From contig JAHDDX010000008.1 in the NCBI GenBank assembly GCA_020629135.1, forward strand, positions 1 through 57,747: a stretch of DNA of 57,747 nt. Direction: 5' to 3'. Position 1 is the stretch's first letter; each line of letters starts with the position of its first letter. Shown here piece by piece: positions 44,134 to 52,225 of this stretch. Below the pieces are notes generated by a model. That model was not told where the DNA came from, made no database searches, and saw nothing but the letters and a program-made list of their open reading frames with translations. This DNA is from Hellea sp. Lineage in GTDB: Bacteria > Pseudomonadota > Alphaproteobacteria > Caulobacterales > Maricaulaceae. A program made the position numbers and the translations under genes.

Positions 44134-46161
44134 CTAGCCAAAGCAATCATTCTCAAGAAAGTCTTCGATCGCTTGCAATGATGTGTTTTGCATTTTTGTC
44201 GACCAGGGCATTGAATGTGGCATATCTTTGACGATTACCAATTCGGACTTTACTTTTTTCTTGATTTTTTTGTGGAACCGCTTGGCGTGGGAGTCGGGCA
44301 CCCGGACGTCACGATCACCGTGAAACATCAACATAGGCATACTGATATTTTCAGCATTTTTCATCGGGTCCATCCCTTTAACTGTTTTGCCCTGATAGGC
44401 CCGTTGCAATGGATTATTGCTCCAGTTTCGACCTAAATTAGTCAAATCCGAAACGCCAGCACCTGCAATCGCACATTTAAATGGTCCGCCCGGTCGTACG
44501 GCGGCCGCAAAGGCCGCAAATCCACCATAAGAATATCCAAAAATAGCTATACGATCTGCATCGGCATAACCATTTTCAACCATCCAGTTCGCGCCATCAT
44601 CTTTATCGTCCTGCATGGCTTGTCCCCATTCGGCATCACCTGACAACCAAATGTCACGCCCCCATCCGGTACTGCCGCGATATTGAGGTTGAAGTACGGC
44701 ATATCCTCGTGAGGTTAAGAATGGCACCCAACCGGACGCGTCCCAACCTGCATAATCGCGGGCCCAAGGACCACCATGCGGGTGAATAATTGCAGAAGGC
44801 GCCGGATCTCCTTTTTTCCATCCTGTGGGCATGGTCAGCAGGCCAGGAATTTGTTTGCCGTCCCGCGCAGGATAATAAACAAGCTCGGTTTTCGACATTG
44901 GCGTTTTTGACAGTTCAGGGTTTCGACTACCCAGAAACTTAAAACTTTTCATGTCAGTCGTGAGAAAATAAGAGGGTGGCATATCAGAGCCTTCCACCAC
45001 GACAATAAGCTTGGTTCTGTCTCGAGACCAATCAGAAATACGAACGGATTTTCCTGGAAATTGTTTTAAGAACTTATCTTGTACGGCTTTTAAGACTGGG
45101 TCTAAATATACCATCTCGACATTGGCCGCACCGATAGAATAACCCAGAACTTTGCCGAAATCATCGTCACGCGTACTGCGGGTTATACCTCTGACATCAA
45201 ACTTATCATGGGAAAACTTGGGAGTGCTATCGAACTGCTCAGTGCGAGCGTCATACATATAAACACGTTGCTTGTCTGAAAACTTATCCGTGGCAATAAA
45301 ATACTTACCAGACGCGTCATCAAGACCTAAAATACTAATATTGTACCGGCCATTTGAATCAGATGTCAGATTTTCGTGCGTTTTGAATTTTCCGGAATCG
45401 TCGACAATTTTAAATTTTCCTTTATAGCGTCCGTCGCCATAGTCAGAATAAGTTCTGGTGAGAACTTTCCCGGTTTTTGGATGCATCAAGCCAACATTCT
45501 CATTGCCGAAATCGGAAAATAATTTTTCTGATTTTCCGGTCCGAAGATTATATTTTAAATAATCGGACTCTCGATCGAACACGCTGCTGCGTTGAAAAAT
45601 GATTACGTTTTCGGGATCAAGCGGTAAATTCGCGGCAAGACCACCTGTTCCATTAATGCCATTGCAGACTTTCTCAAAATCCGTTTTGCCTCTGAGATTT
45701 GATTCGCCAGAGAAAGGCTCTCCAAATTCTGAAAATTCAGTATCTGTAACCAATGTTTTAAAAAGATAGGTTTTCGTTGAGCCGATGGCATTTCCTTCGC
45801 CGCATCCTGCCAAAGCGCCTGTCCATTTTTTACGAGCCTGAACTATGATTTTACCGGCTTTTAATGCGCTCACCCGCATAAAATCCACATCGCCGCTCGC
45901 GGAAATCACATTTGGGGGCTTAGACATGTCGTTCAGATCCCAGACGCCGAGAGACAATCTTTCGGCATCGCCTTGTCGCACCAGCCCGGTGAGAACTTCC
46001 CCATCTTCAGAAATAGAAAGGCTAGAAATGGCGGGAAGCTTGGTCAAAGATTCAATGGGAATTTCTGACGCATTTGATACGCCAAACATAGCCAAGCTAC
46101 TTGAAACGGATAACACAGCCACCAAAGAATGAAGATGACGACGTAATGAGTATTGATACAT
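44134..46161 (-). CDS. S9-family prolyl oligopeptidase-like exported peptidase
   Basis: 675 aa from ATG 46161, behind GGGG; a TTG at 46173 would add four residues. Signal peptide ends ...GVSNASE. An N-terminal beta-propeller-like region (about 35-390) precedes the alpha/beta-hydrolase domain (about 420-675): HPHGGPWARDYAGWDASGW, FGYSYGGFAAFAAAV (Ser nucleophile), HGDRDVRVPDSHA (Asp) and KDMPHSMPW (His). Likely a periplasmic or secreted aminopeptidase or dipeptidyl peptidase. Preceded by a good -10 (TATAAT). Confidence 0.92.
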   Translation of the reverse strand: MYQYSLRRHLHSLVAVLSVSSSLAMFGVSNASEIPIESLTKLPAISSLSISEDGEVLTGLVRQGDAERLSLGVWDLNDMSKPPNVISASGDVDFMRVSALKAGKIIVQARKKWTGALAGCGEGNAIGSTKTYLFKTLVTDTEFSEFGEPFSGESNLRGKTDFEKVCNGINGTGGLAANLPLDPENVIIFQRSSVFDRESDYLKYNLRTGKSEKLFSDFGNENVGLMHPKTGKVLTRTYSDYGDGRYKGKFKIVDDSGKFKTHENLTSDSNGRYNISILGLDDASGKYFIATDKFSDKQRVYMYDARTEQFDSTPKFSHDKFDVRGITRSTRDDDFGKVLGYSIGAANVEMVYLDPVLKAVQDKFLKQFPGKSVRISDWSRDRTKLIVVVEGSDMPPSYFLTTDMKSFKFLGSRNPELSKTPMSKTELVYYPARDGKQIPGLLTMPTGWKKGDPAPSAIIHPHGGPWARDYAGWDASGWVPFLTSRGYAVLQPQYRGSTGWGRDIWLSGDAEWGQAMQDDKDDGANWMVENGYADADRIAIFGYSYGGFAAFAAAVRPGGPFKCAIAGAGVSDLTNLGRNWSNNPLQRAYQGKTVKGMDPMKNAENISMPMLMFHGDRDVRVPDSHAKRFHKKIKKKVKSELVIVKDMPHSMPWSTKMQNTSLQAIEDFLENDCFG

Positions 46162-46190
46162 GAATAACCCCAATTTAATATAATACTTCG

Positions 46191-46218
46191 ATTATAGCAG
46201 TCGATATTCAATCTACAA
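46191..46218 (-). promoter_or_regulatory. Putative promoter of the S9 peptidase
   Basis: On the minus strand TTGTAG (46218-46213), 16 bp, TATAAT (46196-46191): perfect -10, weak -35. It lies 30 bp before the peptidase ATG and divergent to prfA. Confidence 0.5.
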
Positions 46219-46292
46219 TAGTATGTTGCAGAATGTTCCTATTGTTTGGCAGGGTTCTAGACATTCCTATCAAACATCCCTAACTACCCGCC

Positions 46293-47360
46293 ATGCATAT
46301 ACCGGATCACAAACTGGCCCAGGTCCTCGACCGTTTCGAACATATAGAAGCGCGGATGGGGGCGACCACAGATGGCGATGAAATCGTTCAACTCGGCAAG
46401 GACTATGCCGAGCTAAAACCCGTGGCCGAAGGGGTGCGCCGCCTGCAAGAGGTGCGTGCGGAAATGGAAGATCTGGAAGCCATGCTGGATGACCCGGAAA
46501 TGGGTGCCATGGCCAAAGAGGAATTGCAGGCCCTGAAAGACCAGCTGCCTGAGCTCGAGCATGAAGTTTCGATCCTGCTTCTGCCCAAAGACAAAGATGA
46601 CAATGCGTCTATAATCCTTGAAATTCGTGCGGGCACGGGCGGTGATGAAGCTGCGATCTTCGCCGGCGATTTATACCGAATGTATGCCCGCTTCGCCCAG
46701 ATCAGGGGCTGGAAGGTTGAGGTCGAATCTGAATCCGAGGCCGACCAGGGCGGCTATAAGGAAATTGTCGCTTCGATTTCCGGTTCCGGTGTTTATGGTC
46801 AGATGAAGTTTGAAAGCGGGGTTCACCGTGTGCAACGTGTGCCGGTTACGGAAACTCAGGGGCGCATTCATACCTCCGCTGCAACGGTCGCGGTTTTACC
46901 CGAGCCCGAAGACATTGATATCGGGTTTTCCATGAGCGATGTCCGTGTCGACACCATGCGGGCCTCCGGTGCCGGTGGACAGCACGTCAATAAAACGGAC
47001 TCAGCCGTACGTATGACCCATATCCCGACCGGTGTCGTTGTGGTTTGTGATGCCAAGTCCCAGCATATGAACCGGGCCAATGCGGAACGCCTGCTCAAGA
47101 TGAAACTTTATGACATGGAAAAGCAGCGCTTAGACGCCGAGCGCGCCGATGAGCGTAAAGGCCAGGTAGGATCAGGGGATCGGTCAGAGCGTATTCGCAC
47201 CTATAATTACCCTCAAGGGCGGGTCACGGATCACCGGATAAATCTGACACTTTATAAGCTTGATAAAATTGTTGCCGGGGATGAACTCGGCGATGTGGTT
47301 GACGCCCTGATCGCCGAAGATCAGGCCTCACGCCTGGCCGCTATGGAGGCAGATGGCTAA
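46293..47360 (+). CDS. prfA: Peptide chain release factor 1
   Basis: 355 aa class I release factor recognising UAA/UAG. GGQ peptidyl-hydrolase motif at residues 228-230 (GAGGQHVNK), [21 protein letters not shown] just before it, and the [21 protein letters not shown] segment after it. The codon-recognition tripeptide region lies between about 185 and 200. Unlike the common arrangement, no prmC methyltransferase gene follows; instead the convergent NnrU gene overlaps its stop by 4 bp. Confidence 0.95.
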   Translation: MHIPDHKLAQVLDRFEHIEARMGATTDGDEIVQLGKDYAELKPVAEGVRRLQEVRAEMEDLEAMLDDPEMGAMAKEELQALKDQLPELEHEVSILLLPKDKDDNASIILEIRAGTGGDEAAIFAGDLYRMYARFAQIRGWKVEVESESEADQGGYKEIVASISGSGVYGQMKFESGVHRVQRVPVTETQGRIHTSAATVAVLPEPEDIDIGFSMSDVRVDTMRASGAGGQHVNKTDSAVRMTHIPTGVVVVCDAKSQHMNRANAERLLKMKLYDMEKQRLDAERADERKGQVGSGDRSERIRTYNYPQGRVTDHRINLTLYKLDKIVAGDELGDVVDALIAEDQASRLAAMEADG

Positions 47361-47932
47361 GGCAATACCGGAACGCCGATCCATTTCGGGTGGACGTTAT
47401 AGACGAAAATCAGCGTTATAAACACACCCATGGTCACGGCCATGATATCCCATTTGGCGTGCGGGGTTATGGCCACAGGGCCCCGATCACCCCGGCGTTT
47501 GACAGCAATCCGGTCAATCACCGCATAAGCCAGAAACGCCCCGAACAACATGACAGAATTAAGCTCACCATTCGAAAACAAATGTCCGACCGCCCAGAGC
47601 TTTACACCGACCAACATAGGATGCTTCAGCGTCTTTTTAATGTGACCGGTTGGAAAATTGGCGGCGATGAAAAAAATCAACGCCAGAAAGGATAAGATCA
47701 AGTTCAGATGTATGCCCCAGACGGGTGCTTGGTAAAGCACTTGTGACGGGCGCATTTCGCCAAATCCTTTGATCATCAGGATCAGTCCGATCAGGGTAAT
47801 GACCGAATAGATCCCCATATAGGTATTATATCCGATCTTGCGACGCAGATCTTTTCCGTCCGATCGGTCTCGAAATGACGAATACAAATGCGGGACAAAG
47901 AAAATAGCGAGGCCCAGGATGAAAATATTCAT
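47357..47932 (-). CDS. NnrU-family membrane protein
   Basis: 191 aa, five to six hydrophobic helices. NnrU hallmark segments: [10 protein letters not shown] (HxxF), [23 protein letters not shown] and [22 protein letters not shown]. NnrU/isoprenoid-methyltransferase-like (MAPEG/ICMT-related) proteins were named for a link with denitrification but occur widely. Last gene of a minus-strand operon HNH - small membrane protein - cyclophilin - NnrU, overlapping the cyclophilin stop by 4 bp. Confidence 0.88.
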   Translation of the reverse strand: MNIFILGLAIFFVPHLYSSFRDRSDGKDLRRKIGYNTYMGIYSVITLIGLILMIKGFGEMRPSQVLYQAPVWGIHLNLILSFLALIFFIAANFPTGHIKKTLKHPMLVGVKLWAVGHLFSNGELNSVMLFGAFLAYAVIDRIAVKRRGDRGPVAITPHAKWDIMAVTMGVFITLIFVYNVHPKWIGVPVLP

Positions 47933-48522
47933 TTGCGATATGCCTTTGAAATTATCACAGGCTCGGTCAGAAATTGTCCTTGTGTCACTTCGCTCGCAGA
48001 CGGCCCTGTGGATGGGCGGGCCTGCACCGCGCGGATCACGTCCATGCCGGAAATAACCTTACCAAATACCGCATAGCCTTGTCCGTCCGGATTGCGCTCT
48101 CCGCCATAATCGAGAAAAAGATTATCGCCGATATTAATAAAGAAATAGGCGGCGCTGCCGGTGCCGGGTGCGTCGCGGGCAATCGCGACCGAGCCCGAAC
48201 TATTAGTCATGCCGGTCAATTCAGTGGTTTCATGCTCAATCGGTGAGGTCACAGGGGCAAGTTCAAGTCGCCCACCTTGGATTAATGACATGCCCATTTC
48301 GAGCGGATCATTGTCGGCGCGCACGGTCCGGTAAAAACCTTGCTGATCATAAAGTCCGTTATCGACATAGTAGAGGAAATCATTCGCCGAAATAGGCGCT
48401 TTTTTTGGATAAACTTCGATCTCTATATTGCCGAGTTCGGTTTCCAGGATCACATTCGGACTATTGTCCATGCAGGCAGTCAGGCTCAGGGCTAAAACGC
48501 ACCCCGTAATCAGGCGTTTCAT
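47929..48522 (-). CDS. Cyclophilin-type peptidyl-prolyl isomerase, lipoprotein
   Basis: 197 aa with lipoprotein signal (LSLTAC). Cyclophilin fold: VILETELGNIEIEVYPKKAPISANDFLYYVDNGLYD, GSVAIARDAPGTGSAAYFFINIGDN (FFINIG instead of QFFI) and YAVFGKVISGMDVIRAV. A periplasmic protein-folding role is inferred from the lipobox. The start overlaps the preceding small gene by 4 bp. Confidence 0.88.
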   Translation of the reverse strand: MKRLITGCVLALSLTACMDNSPNVILETELGNIEIEVYPKKAPISANDFLYYVDNGLYDQQGFYRTVRADNDPLEMGMSLIQGGRLELAPVTSPIEHETTELTGMTNSSGSVAIARDAPGTGSAAYFFINIGDNLFLDYGGERNPDGQGYAVFGKVISGMDVIRAVQARPSTGPSASEVTQGQFLTEPVIISKAYRK

Positions 48523-48689
48523 TCGCCCGAGTCCTTATCCTTATTTTGCGCCTTAAATCCCATATCCAGCAAAATAGTCGAAACCACGCCGGCGAATATT
48601 GCAAATAAAGGATGGCGGATAACCGCCCAAACCATAATCGTGATGCCAAGGCCCATAATCAGGGCATAAGGATGTAATCTTTGAGTCAT
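48519..48689 (-). CDS. Small membrane protein (56 aa)
   Basis: Sequence begins MTQRLHPYALIMGLGITI and contains two hydrophobic segments (about 8-22 and 27-41) with a charged C-terminal tail (KAQNKDKDSGE). ATG 48689 overlaps the HNH stop (ATGA) and its own TGA overlaps the cyclophilin ATG. The frame is too short for most cut-offs, but the double ATGA coupling strongly supports it. Family not recognised; function unknown. Confidence 0.72.
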   Translation of the reverse strand: MTQRLHPYALIMGLGITIMVWAVIRHPLFAIFAGVVSTILLDMGFKAQNKDKDSGE

Positions 48690-49273
48690 GCCTTAAGTTC
48701 AACGTCCCAGTATAAATAGTCAAGCCAACTTTCATGCAAATGATTAGGCGGGAACTTTCGACCTTGAGCCTGTAATTGATGCATGGTGGGGCGGAAGGGT
48801 TTGATCTTTGGAATCATGCCGGCTTCCTTGGGCATCCGCCCGCCTTTTTTAAGGTTACATTTTGAGCACGCTGCCGCAATATTGGTCCAGGTCGTTTTGC
48901 CGCCCAGCCGTCTGGGAATAACATGATCAAAGGTCAATTCATCCGGGCTGCCGCAATACACGCATTCAAACCCATCGCGCAAAAACAGATTAAACCGTGT
49001 GAAAGCAGGCGAGCGGTTTTGCGAGACATAATCCTTAAGCGCGACAACGCTGGGGATCGGCATTTCAAAACTGGCCGACCGAACAGTACGGTCGTAATTA
49101 TCAACGATGTTCACCCGGTCCAAAAAGACCGCCTTAACCGCATCTTGCCACGACCAGACGGATAGTGGGAAATAGGATAATGGCTGATAGTCAGCGTTAA
49201 GTATCAAGCAAGGAAAGCCGCCGGATTTCAAGGGCGGTTCGATATTGATGTCGAGTTCGGACATTAGTCCCAT
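48686..49273 (-). CDS. HNH endonuclease family protein
   Basis: 195 aa. HNH domain in the C-terminal half: FLRDGFECVYCG, LTFDHVIPRRLGGKTTWTNIAAACSKCNLKKGG, giving two CxxC-type zinc knuckles and the His-Asn-His-like core. The N-terminal ~90 residues (LILNADYQPLSYFPLSVWSWQDAVKAVFLDRV) are typical of the chromosomally conserved alphaproteobacterial HNH proteins rather than of mobile introns. First gene of the minus-strand operon. ATG 49273 or 49264. Confidence 0.9.
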   Translation of the reverse strand: MGLMSELDINIEPPLKSGGFPCLILNADYQPLSYFPLSVWSWQDAVKAVFLDRVNIVDNYDRTVRSASFEMPIPSVVALKDYVSQNRSPAFTRFNLFLRDGFECVYCGSPDELTFDHVIPRRLGGKTTWTNIAAACSKCNLKKGGRMPKEAGMIPKIKPFRPTMHQLQAQGRKFPPNHLHESWLDYLYWDVELKA

Positions 49274-49423
49274 AATGGTCCTCTTTTGTTTCTACCTGGG
49301 CCATTCAACTCTATGTTTTGCAGGAATATCCTGAAAATCGTTCTCCTAAATGTGTGTGATTCGTACCTAATCAGAATGATCCGCCTATGACAAGGGGATT
49401 AAAAACAGCTTCAATCGGGCCTG

Positions 49424-49438
49424 TTAACCCTCTCTTAA
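49424..49438. promoter_or_regulatory. CtrA-like binding site
   Basis: TTAA-ccctctc-TTAA matches the alphaproteobacterial CtrA consensus TTAA-N7-TTAA exactly. It lies 32 bp before the ATG of the beta-propeller gene and 151 bp upstream of the divergent HNH gene. Regulation by CtrA is inference. Confidence 0.5.
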
Positions 49439-49469
49439 TATTCTCGGCAAAGGGATGGAGCCGAAAATT

Positions 49470-50723
49470 ATGCGATTGATTTTTACCATATTAGCTATTT
49501 GGCTGCTATCGATGACGGCCTGGCCTGACCCAGGGGACAGTTATGAATTGTCGGCGGATGCGCCGCAGGGCTTGATTGAGCCTTTGGTTATGCGTTCACG
49601 CGGTAGCTCGGAAAGTCTGCAGGCCCCGGACGAATTTCAAATTCATCGCTTTGCCTCTCGGCTCGGGAAAATCGGAGCAATTACGGCGATGGATGACGGG
49701 GCCGTTTACGTGACCGACACCAAGCATGGGCGGGTGTTTGAAATTGTGGATCGCGGACGGGACGGACGGGCCGATCACCAAAGGGTCATCATGAACCAAT
49801 TGGATAGACCGAGTGACATTGTTAGCTTCGGCGAAAACATTTTTGTGGCTGACCAAAAGGCCGTTTGGCGGTGGAATAAAGAAACTCAATCTACGAATAT
49901 GCTGGCGGACTTGAGCAATATGTCTGCCGGGCCGAACCGGGCGCTCATTCATCATCCCCAAAGCCACTCAATTTGGATTGCGATGAACTTGGCTGGCGGA
50001 CAATCAAAGATTATCGCAATTGATCTGGCGTCGGGACGGGCCAAATTGATCTGGGAACTTGACGGACATATATCTAAATTTCTGGCGAACGGTCCGAAGG
50101 ATATTTGGGTCAGCGTGGACAATCAATTGATCAAAGTGGAACCGCATGCGGTGCAGACGTCAAAATTTCCGGTTGAACCCGGCGTCCAGATTGCCGGCAT
50201 GACGTCAATAAATGCAGACAATGCACCGGCGGGATTTGCGCTTTGGGCTGATCATGTATTTGTCTCCCAGGGGGGCGTGGCTAAATTGTCCAAAAATACG
50301 TCGGGAGGTCTAAATGTGATTGCTGTACCCACCCGGTTTGGTCATCCCGTTGCCAATATGGAGGTGGTCGTTGACGGGTTTTTAAGCGCCAATCGACGGA
50401 GCGCCTGGGGCGTGCCAGGTCCGATTATGATAGATCGCCGCGGACTATTTATTTCAGACCCTTTGCAGGGAAGTTTGTGGCTGATGTCTAAGTCATCTGT
50501 TCAGCCGGATATCGTGCTTTCTGAAACAGTCGAGCCGGACACCGAAATTATTCCCGAAGTCGAAACTGCGAAAAAGACCATACCGTCCCGCCCACCGCCT
50601 ATACGTGGCAGTCAAATTGAAACAGCTTCAAAAATTGAAATTGGTTCGACAATTATTAAAGACTGGGAAGCGGCGCAAAAGGCAAAAGCCGAACAAGACG
50701 CCAAAGAAACGCCCGACGATTAA
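49470..50723 (+). CDS. Exported beta-propeller protein, sorbosone/PQQ-dehydrogenase-like
   Basis: 417 aa from ATG 49470 with GGAG upstream (ATG 49455 abuts its own Shine-Dalgarno and is rejected). A signal peptide (MRLIFTILAIWLLSMTAWPDPG) is followed by a six-bladed propeller-like domain (about 45-325) with VTDTKHGRVFEIVDRGRDGRADHQRVI and ANMEVVVDGFLSANRRSAWGVPG, as in L-sorbosone or PQQ sugar dehydrogenase-like proteins. I see no convincing PQQ-binding triad. The C-terminal ~90 residues are acidic and Pro-rich, likely unstructured. Convergent with ppx, overlapping by 4 bp. Confidence 0.75.
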   Translation: MRLIFTILAIWLLSMTAWPDPGDSYELSADAPQGLIEPLVMRSRGSSESLQAPDEFQIHRFASRLGKIGAITAMDDGAVYVTDTKHGRVFEIVDRGRDGRADHQRVIMNQLDRPSDIVSFGENIFVADQKAVWRWNKETQSTNMLADLSNMSAGPNRALIHHPQSHSIWIAMNLAGGQSKIIAIDLASGRAKLIWELDGHISKFLANGPKDIWVSVDNQLIKVEPHAVQTSKFPVEPGVQIAGMTSINADNAPAGFALWADHVFVSQGGVAKLSKNTSGGLNVIAVPTRFGHPVANMEVVVDGFLSANRRSAWGVPGPIMIDRRGLFISDPLQGSLWLMSKSSVQPDIVLSETVEPDTEIIPEVETAKKTIPSRPPPIRGSQIETASKIEIGSTIIKDWEAAQKAKAEQDAKETPDD

Positions 50724-52222
50724 ATCGTCTCCGTTTTTCGGTTCAATAAATTTCCCAGCTTATTTAAACGGTGTGTGACCCGCTCTGTAATGAGTTCATG
50801 ATAGTCAGGCTCGACAATCAAAGACAAGGTTTGCGGATTGGCCCTTAAGGCAAATTTCTCTAACAAGGTCGCTGACCGTCCTGATGCAACGACACCAAGA
50901 CGCATAGCGGATCCGTAGATAAAAGCGGCTTCTCGTTCTTTTAGCGAAAGTAAAAGATTCATAGCGGGCGCATTGGGGTAGTTTCTCTTCGATGTATATG
51001 AGTGAAACAATATTAGCGCCAGGTAGGCCCGCTCCTTATGGGTCAGGCCGGATAATGGGGCATATAAGACATCATCAAACACCAATTCCGCGCGGTAATC
51101 TGGATGAAGCCCTTTACCGATTCCAACCAGATAACAGGCAGCTAGCCGCAAGCGGTTTTCATTCTCCGTTTCAAAAACGGCCGGGCAGAAAGGATTGACC
51201 GGTGTTAAAAACTCCCAGAGCGGACGGGCAAAACCCTGACCCTGTAAGTTACCGCGCGCCAGATCCCGGCAACCATCGAGCAAAGCGTCTCGCTTTCGAA
51301 GATTTTCCGGCAAGGCGTTATAAATCAGGCCTTGACGCAAACCGGATGTCGAGATGACGATTTTTTTGGGATTTAATCGCTCTAACAAGACATCAAGTAA
51401 AATTCCGCTATAGGGCAGAGTTTCCAGTCGGCGTTGCGCAATGCCTGGCCAATTTAACAAATCCGTATGCCCGACACCATAGGCCCAGCGGGCTAAATCC
51501 TGCGCCGCGCCGGGCATAAGCTCATAAGCCTGCAGAGTTCTGAGCGGATATAAATGGCGGGTTTGATGAATTCCGGCAAGGTTACGCCAGGCCCCGCCAA
51601 TCAGGTATAAAATTTGACCGGGTTCAAAACTCTTATTTGAACTTTCAATAACGGAAACAATCTTTTGTTTGAGATCAGTCGCGTTGAGTTGTCCTTGCCG
51701 CGAAAGTCGTCCCCCGAGCATTTGAAACGGGCCGACCTTGTAGCTTACGCCTTGCCCAACTTCGCCGTGGTCAACTTTAATTAATTCCAGGCTAGCCCCA
51801 CCTAAATCGGCCGCAATACCACTGGCGCGCGGTTCTGCTGCGATTAAGCCTAAGGCGGTTAACCGGGCTTCTTCGTCACCGGAGACCGGGGAAATATCTA
51901 TCCCGGTATCGGTTTTTACCTGGTCGATGAATTCCGGTGCGTCATCGGCAATGCGCAAGGCGGCGGTCGCGCCCACAATTAAATCGTCAAGACCTTGTTC
52001 CTGCGCGATCCGATTGAACCGTTTTATTGCGGCCAGAGCTTCTTGCCGGCCATTTTTATGAAGCCGTCCGGTTTGGGTCAGCTCGCGCCCCAGGCCAGCC
52101 AGAACCTTCTCATTATACACCGCCGTAAAGGCGGCTCCAAATAATTCGAAAATGACAAAACGAACTGAATTGGATCCAATATCAAGAACCCCAATCCGCT
52201 TATATCGCGATGGTAAACCCAT
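50720..52222 (-). CDS. ppx: Exopolyphosphatase (Ppx/GppA family)
   Basis: 500 aa. Actin-like ATPase fold with GVLDIGSNSVRFVIFELFG (phosphate 1), VVGATAALRIADDAPEF, DLGGASLELIKVDHG (phosphate 2) and an HD-like helical C-terminal domain. Removes terminal phosphate from polyphosphate; pppGpp hydrolysis is also possible in this family. Encoded 3 bp downstream of ppk1, giving a synthesis/degradation pair. Convergent overlap with the propeller gene. Confidence 0.92.
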   Translation of the reverse strand: MGLPSRYKRIGVLDIGSNSVRFVIFELFGAAFTAVYNEKVLAGLGRELTQTGRLHKNGRQEALAAIKRFNRIAQEQGLDDLIVGATAALRIADDAPEFIDQVKTDTGIDISPVSGDEEARLTALGLIAAEPRASGIAADLGGASLELIKVDHGEVGQGVSYKVGPFQMLGGRLSRQGQLNATDLKQKIVSVIESSNKSFEPGQILYLIGGAWRNLAGIHQTRHLYPLRTLQAYELMPGAAQDLARWAYGVGHTDLLNWPGIAQRRLETLPYSGILLDVLLERLNPKKIVISTSGLRQGLIYNALPENLRKRDALLDGCRDLARGNLQGQGFARPLWEFLTPVNPFCPAVFETENENRLRLAACYLVGIGKGLHPDYRAELVFDDVLYAPLSGLTHKERAYLALILFHSYTSKRNYPNAPAMNLLLSLKEREAAFIYGSAMRLGVVASGRSATLLEKFALRANPQTLSLIVEPDYHELITERVTHRLNKLGNLLNRKTETI

Positions 52223-52225
52223 AAA

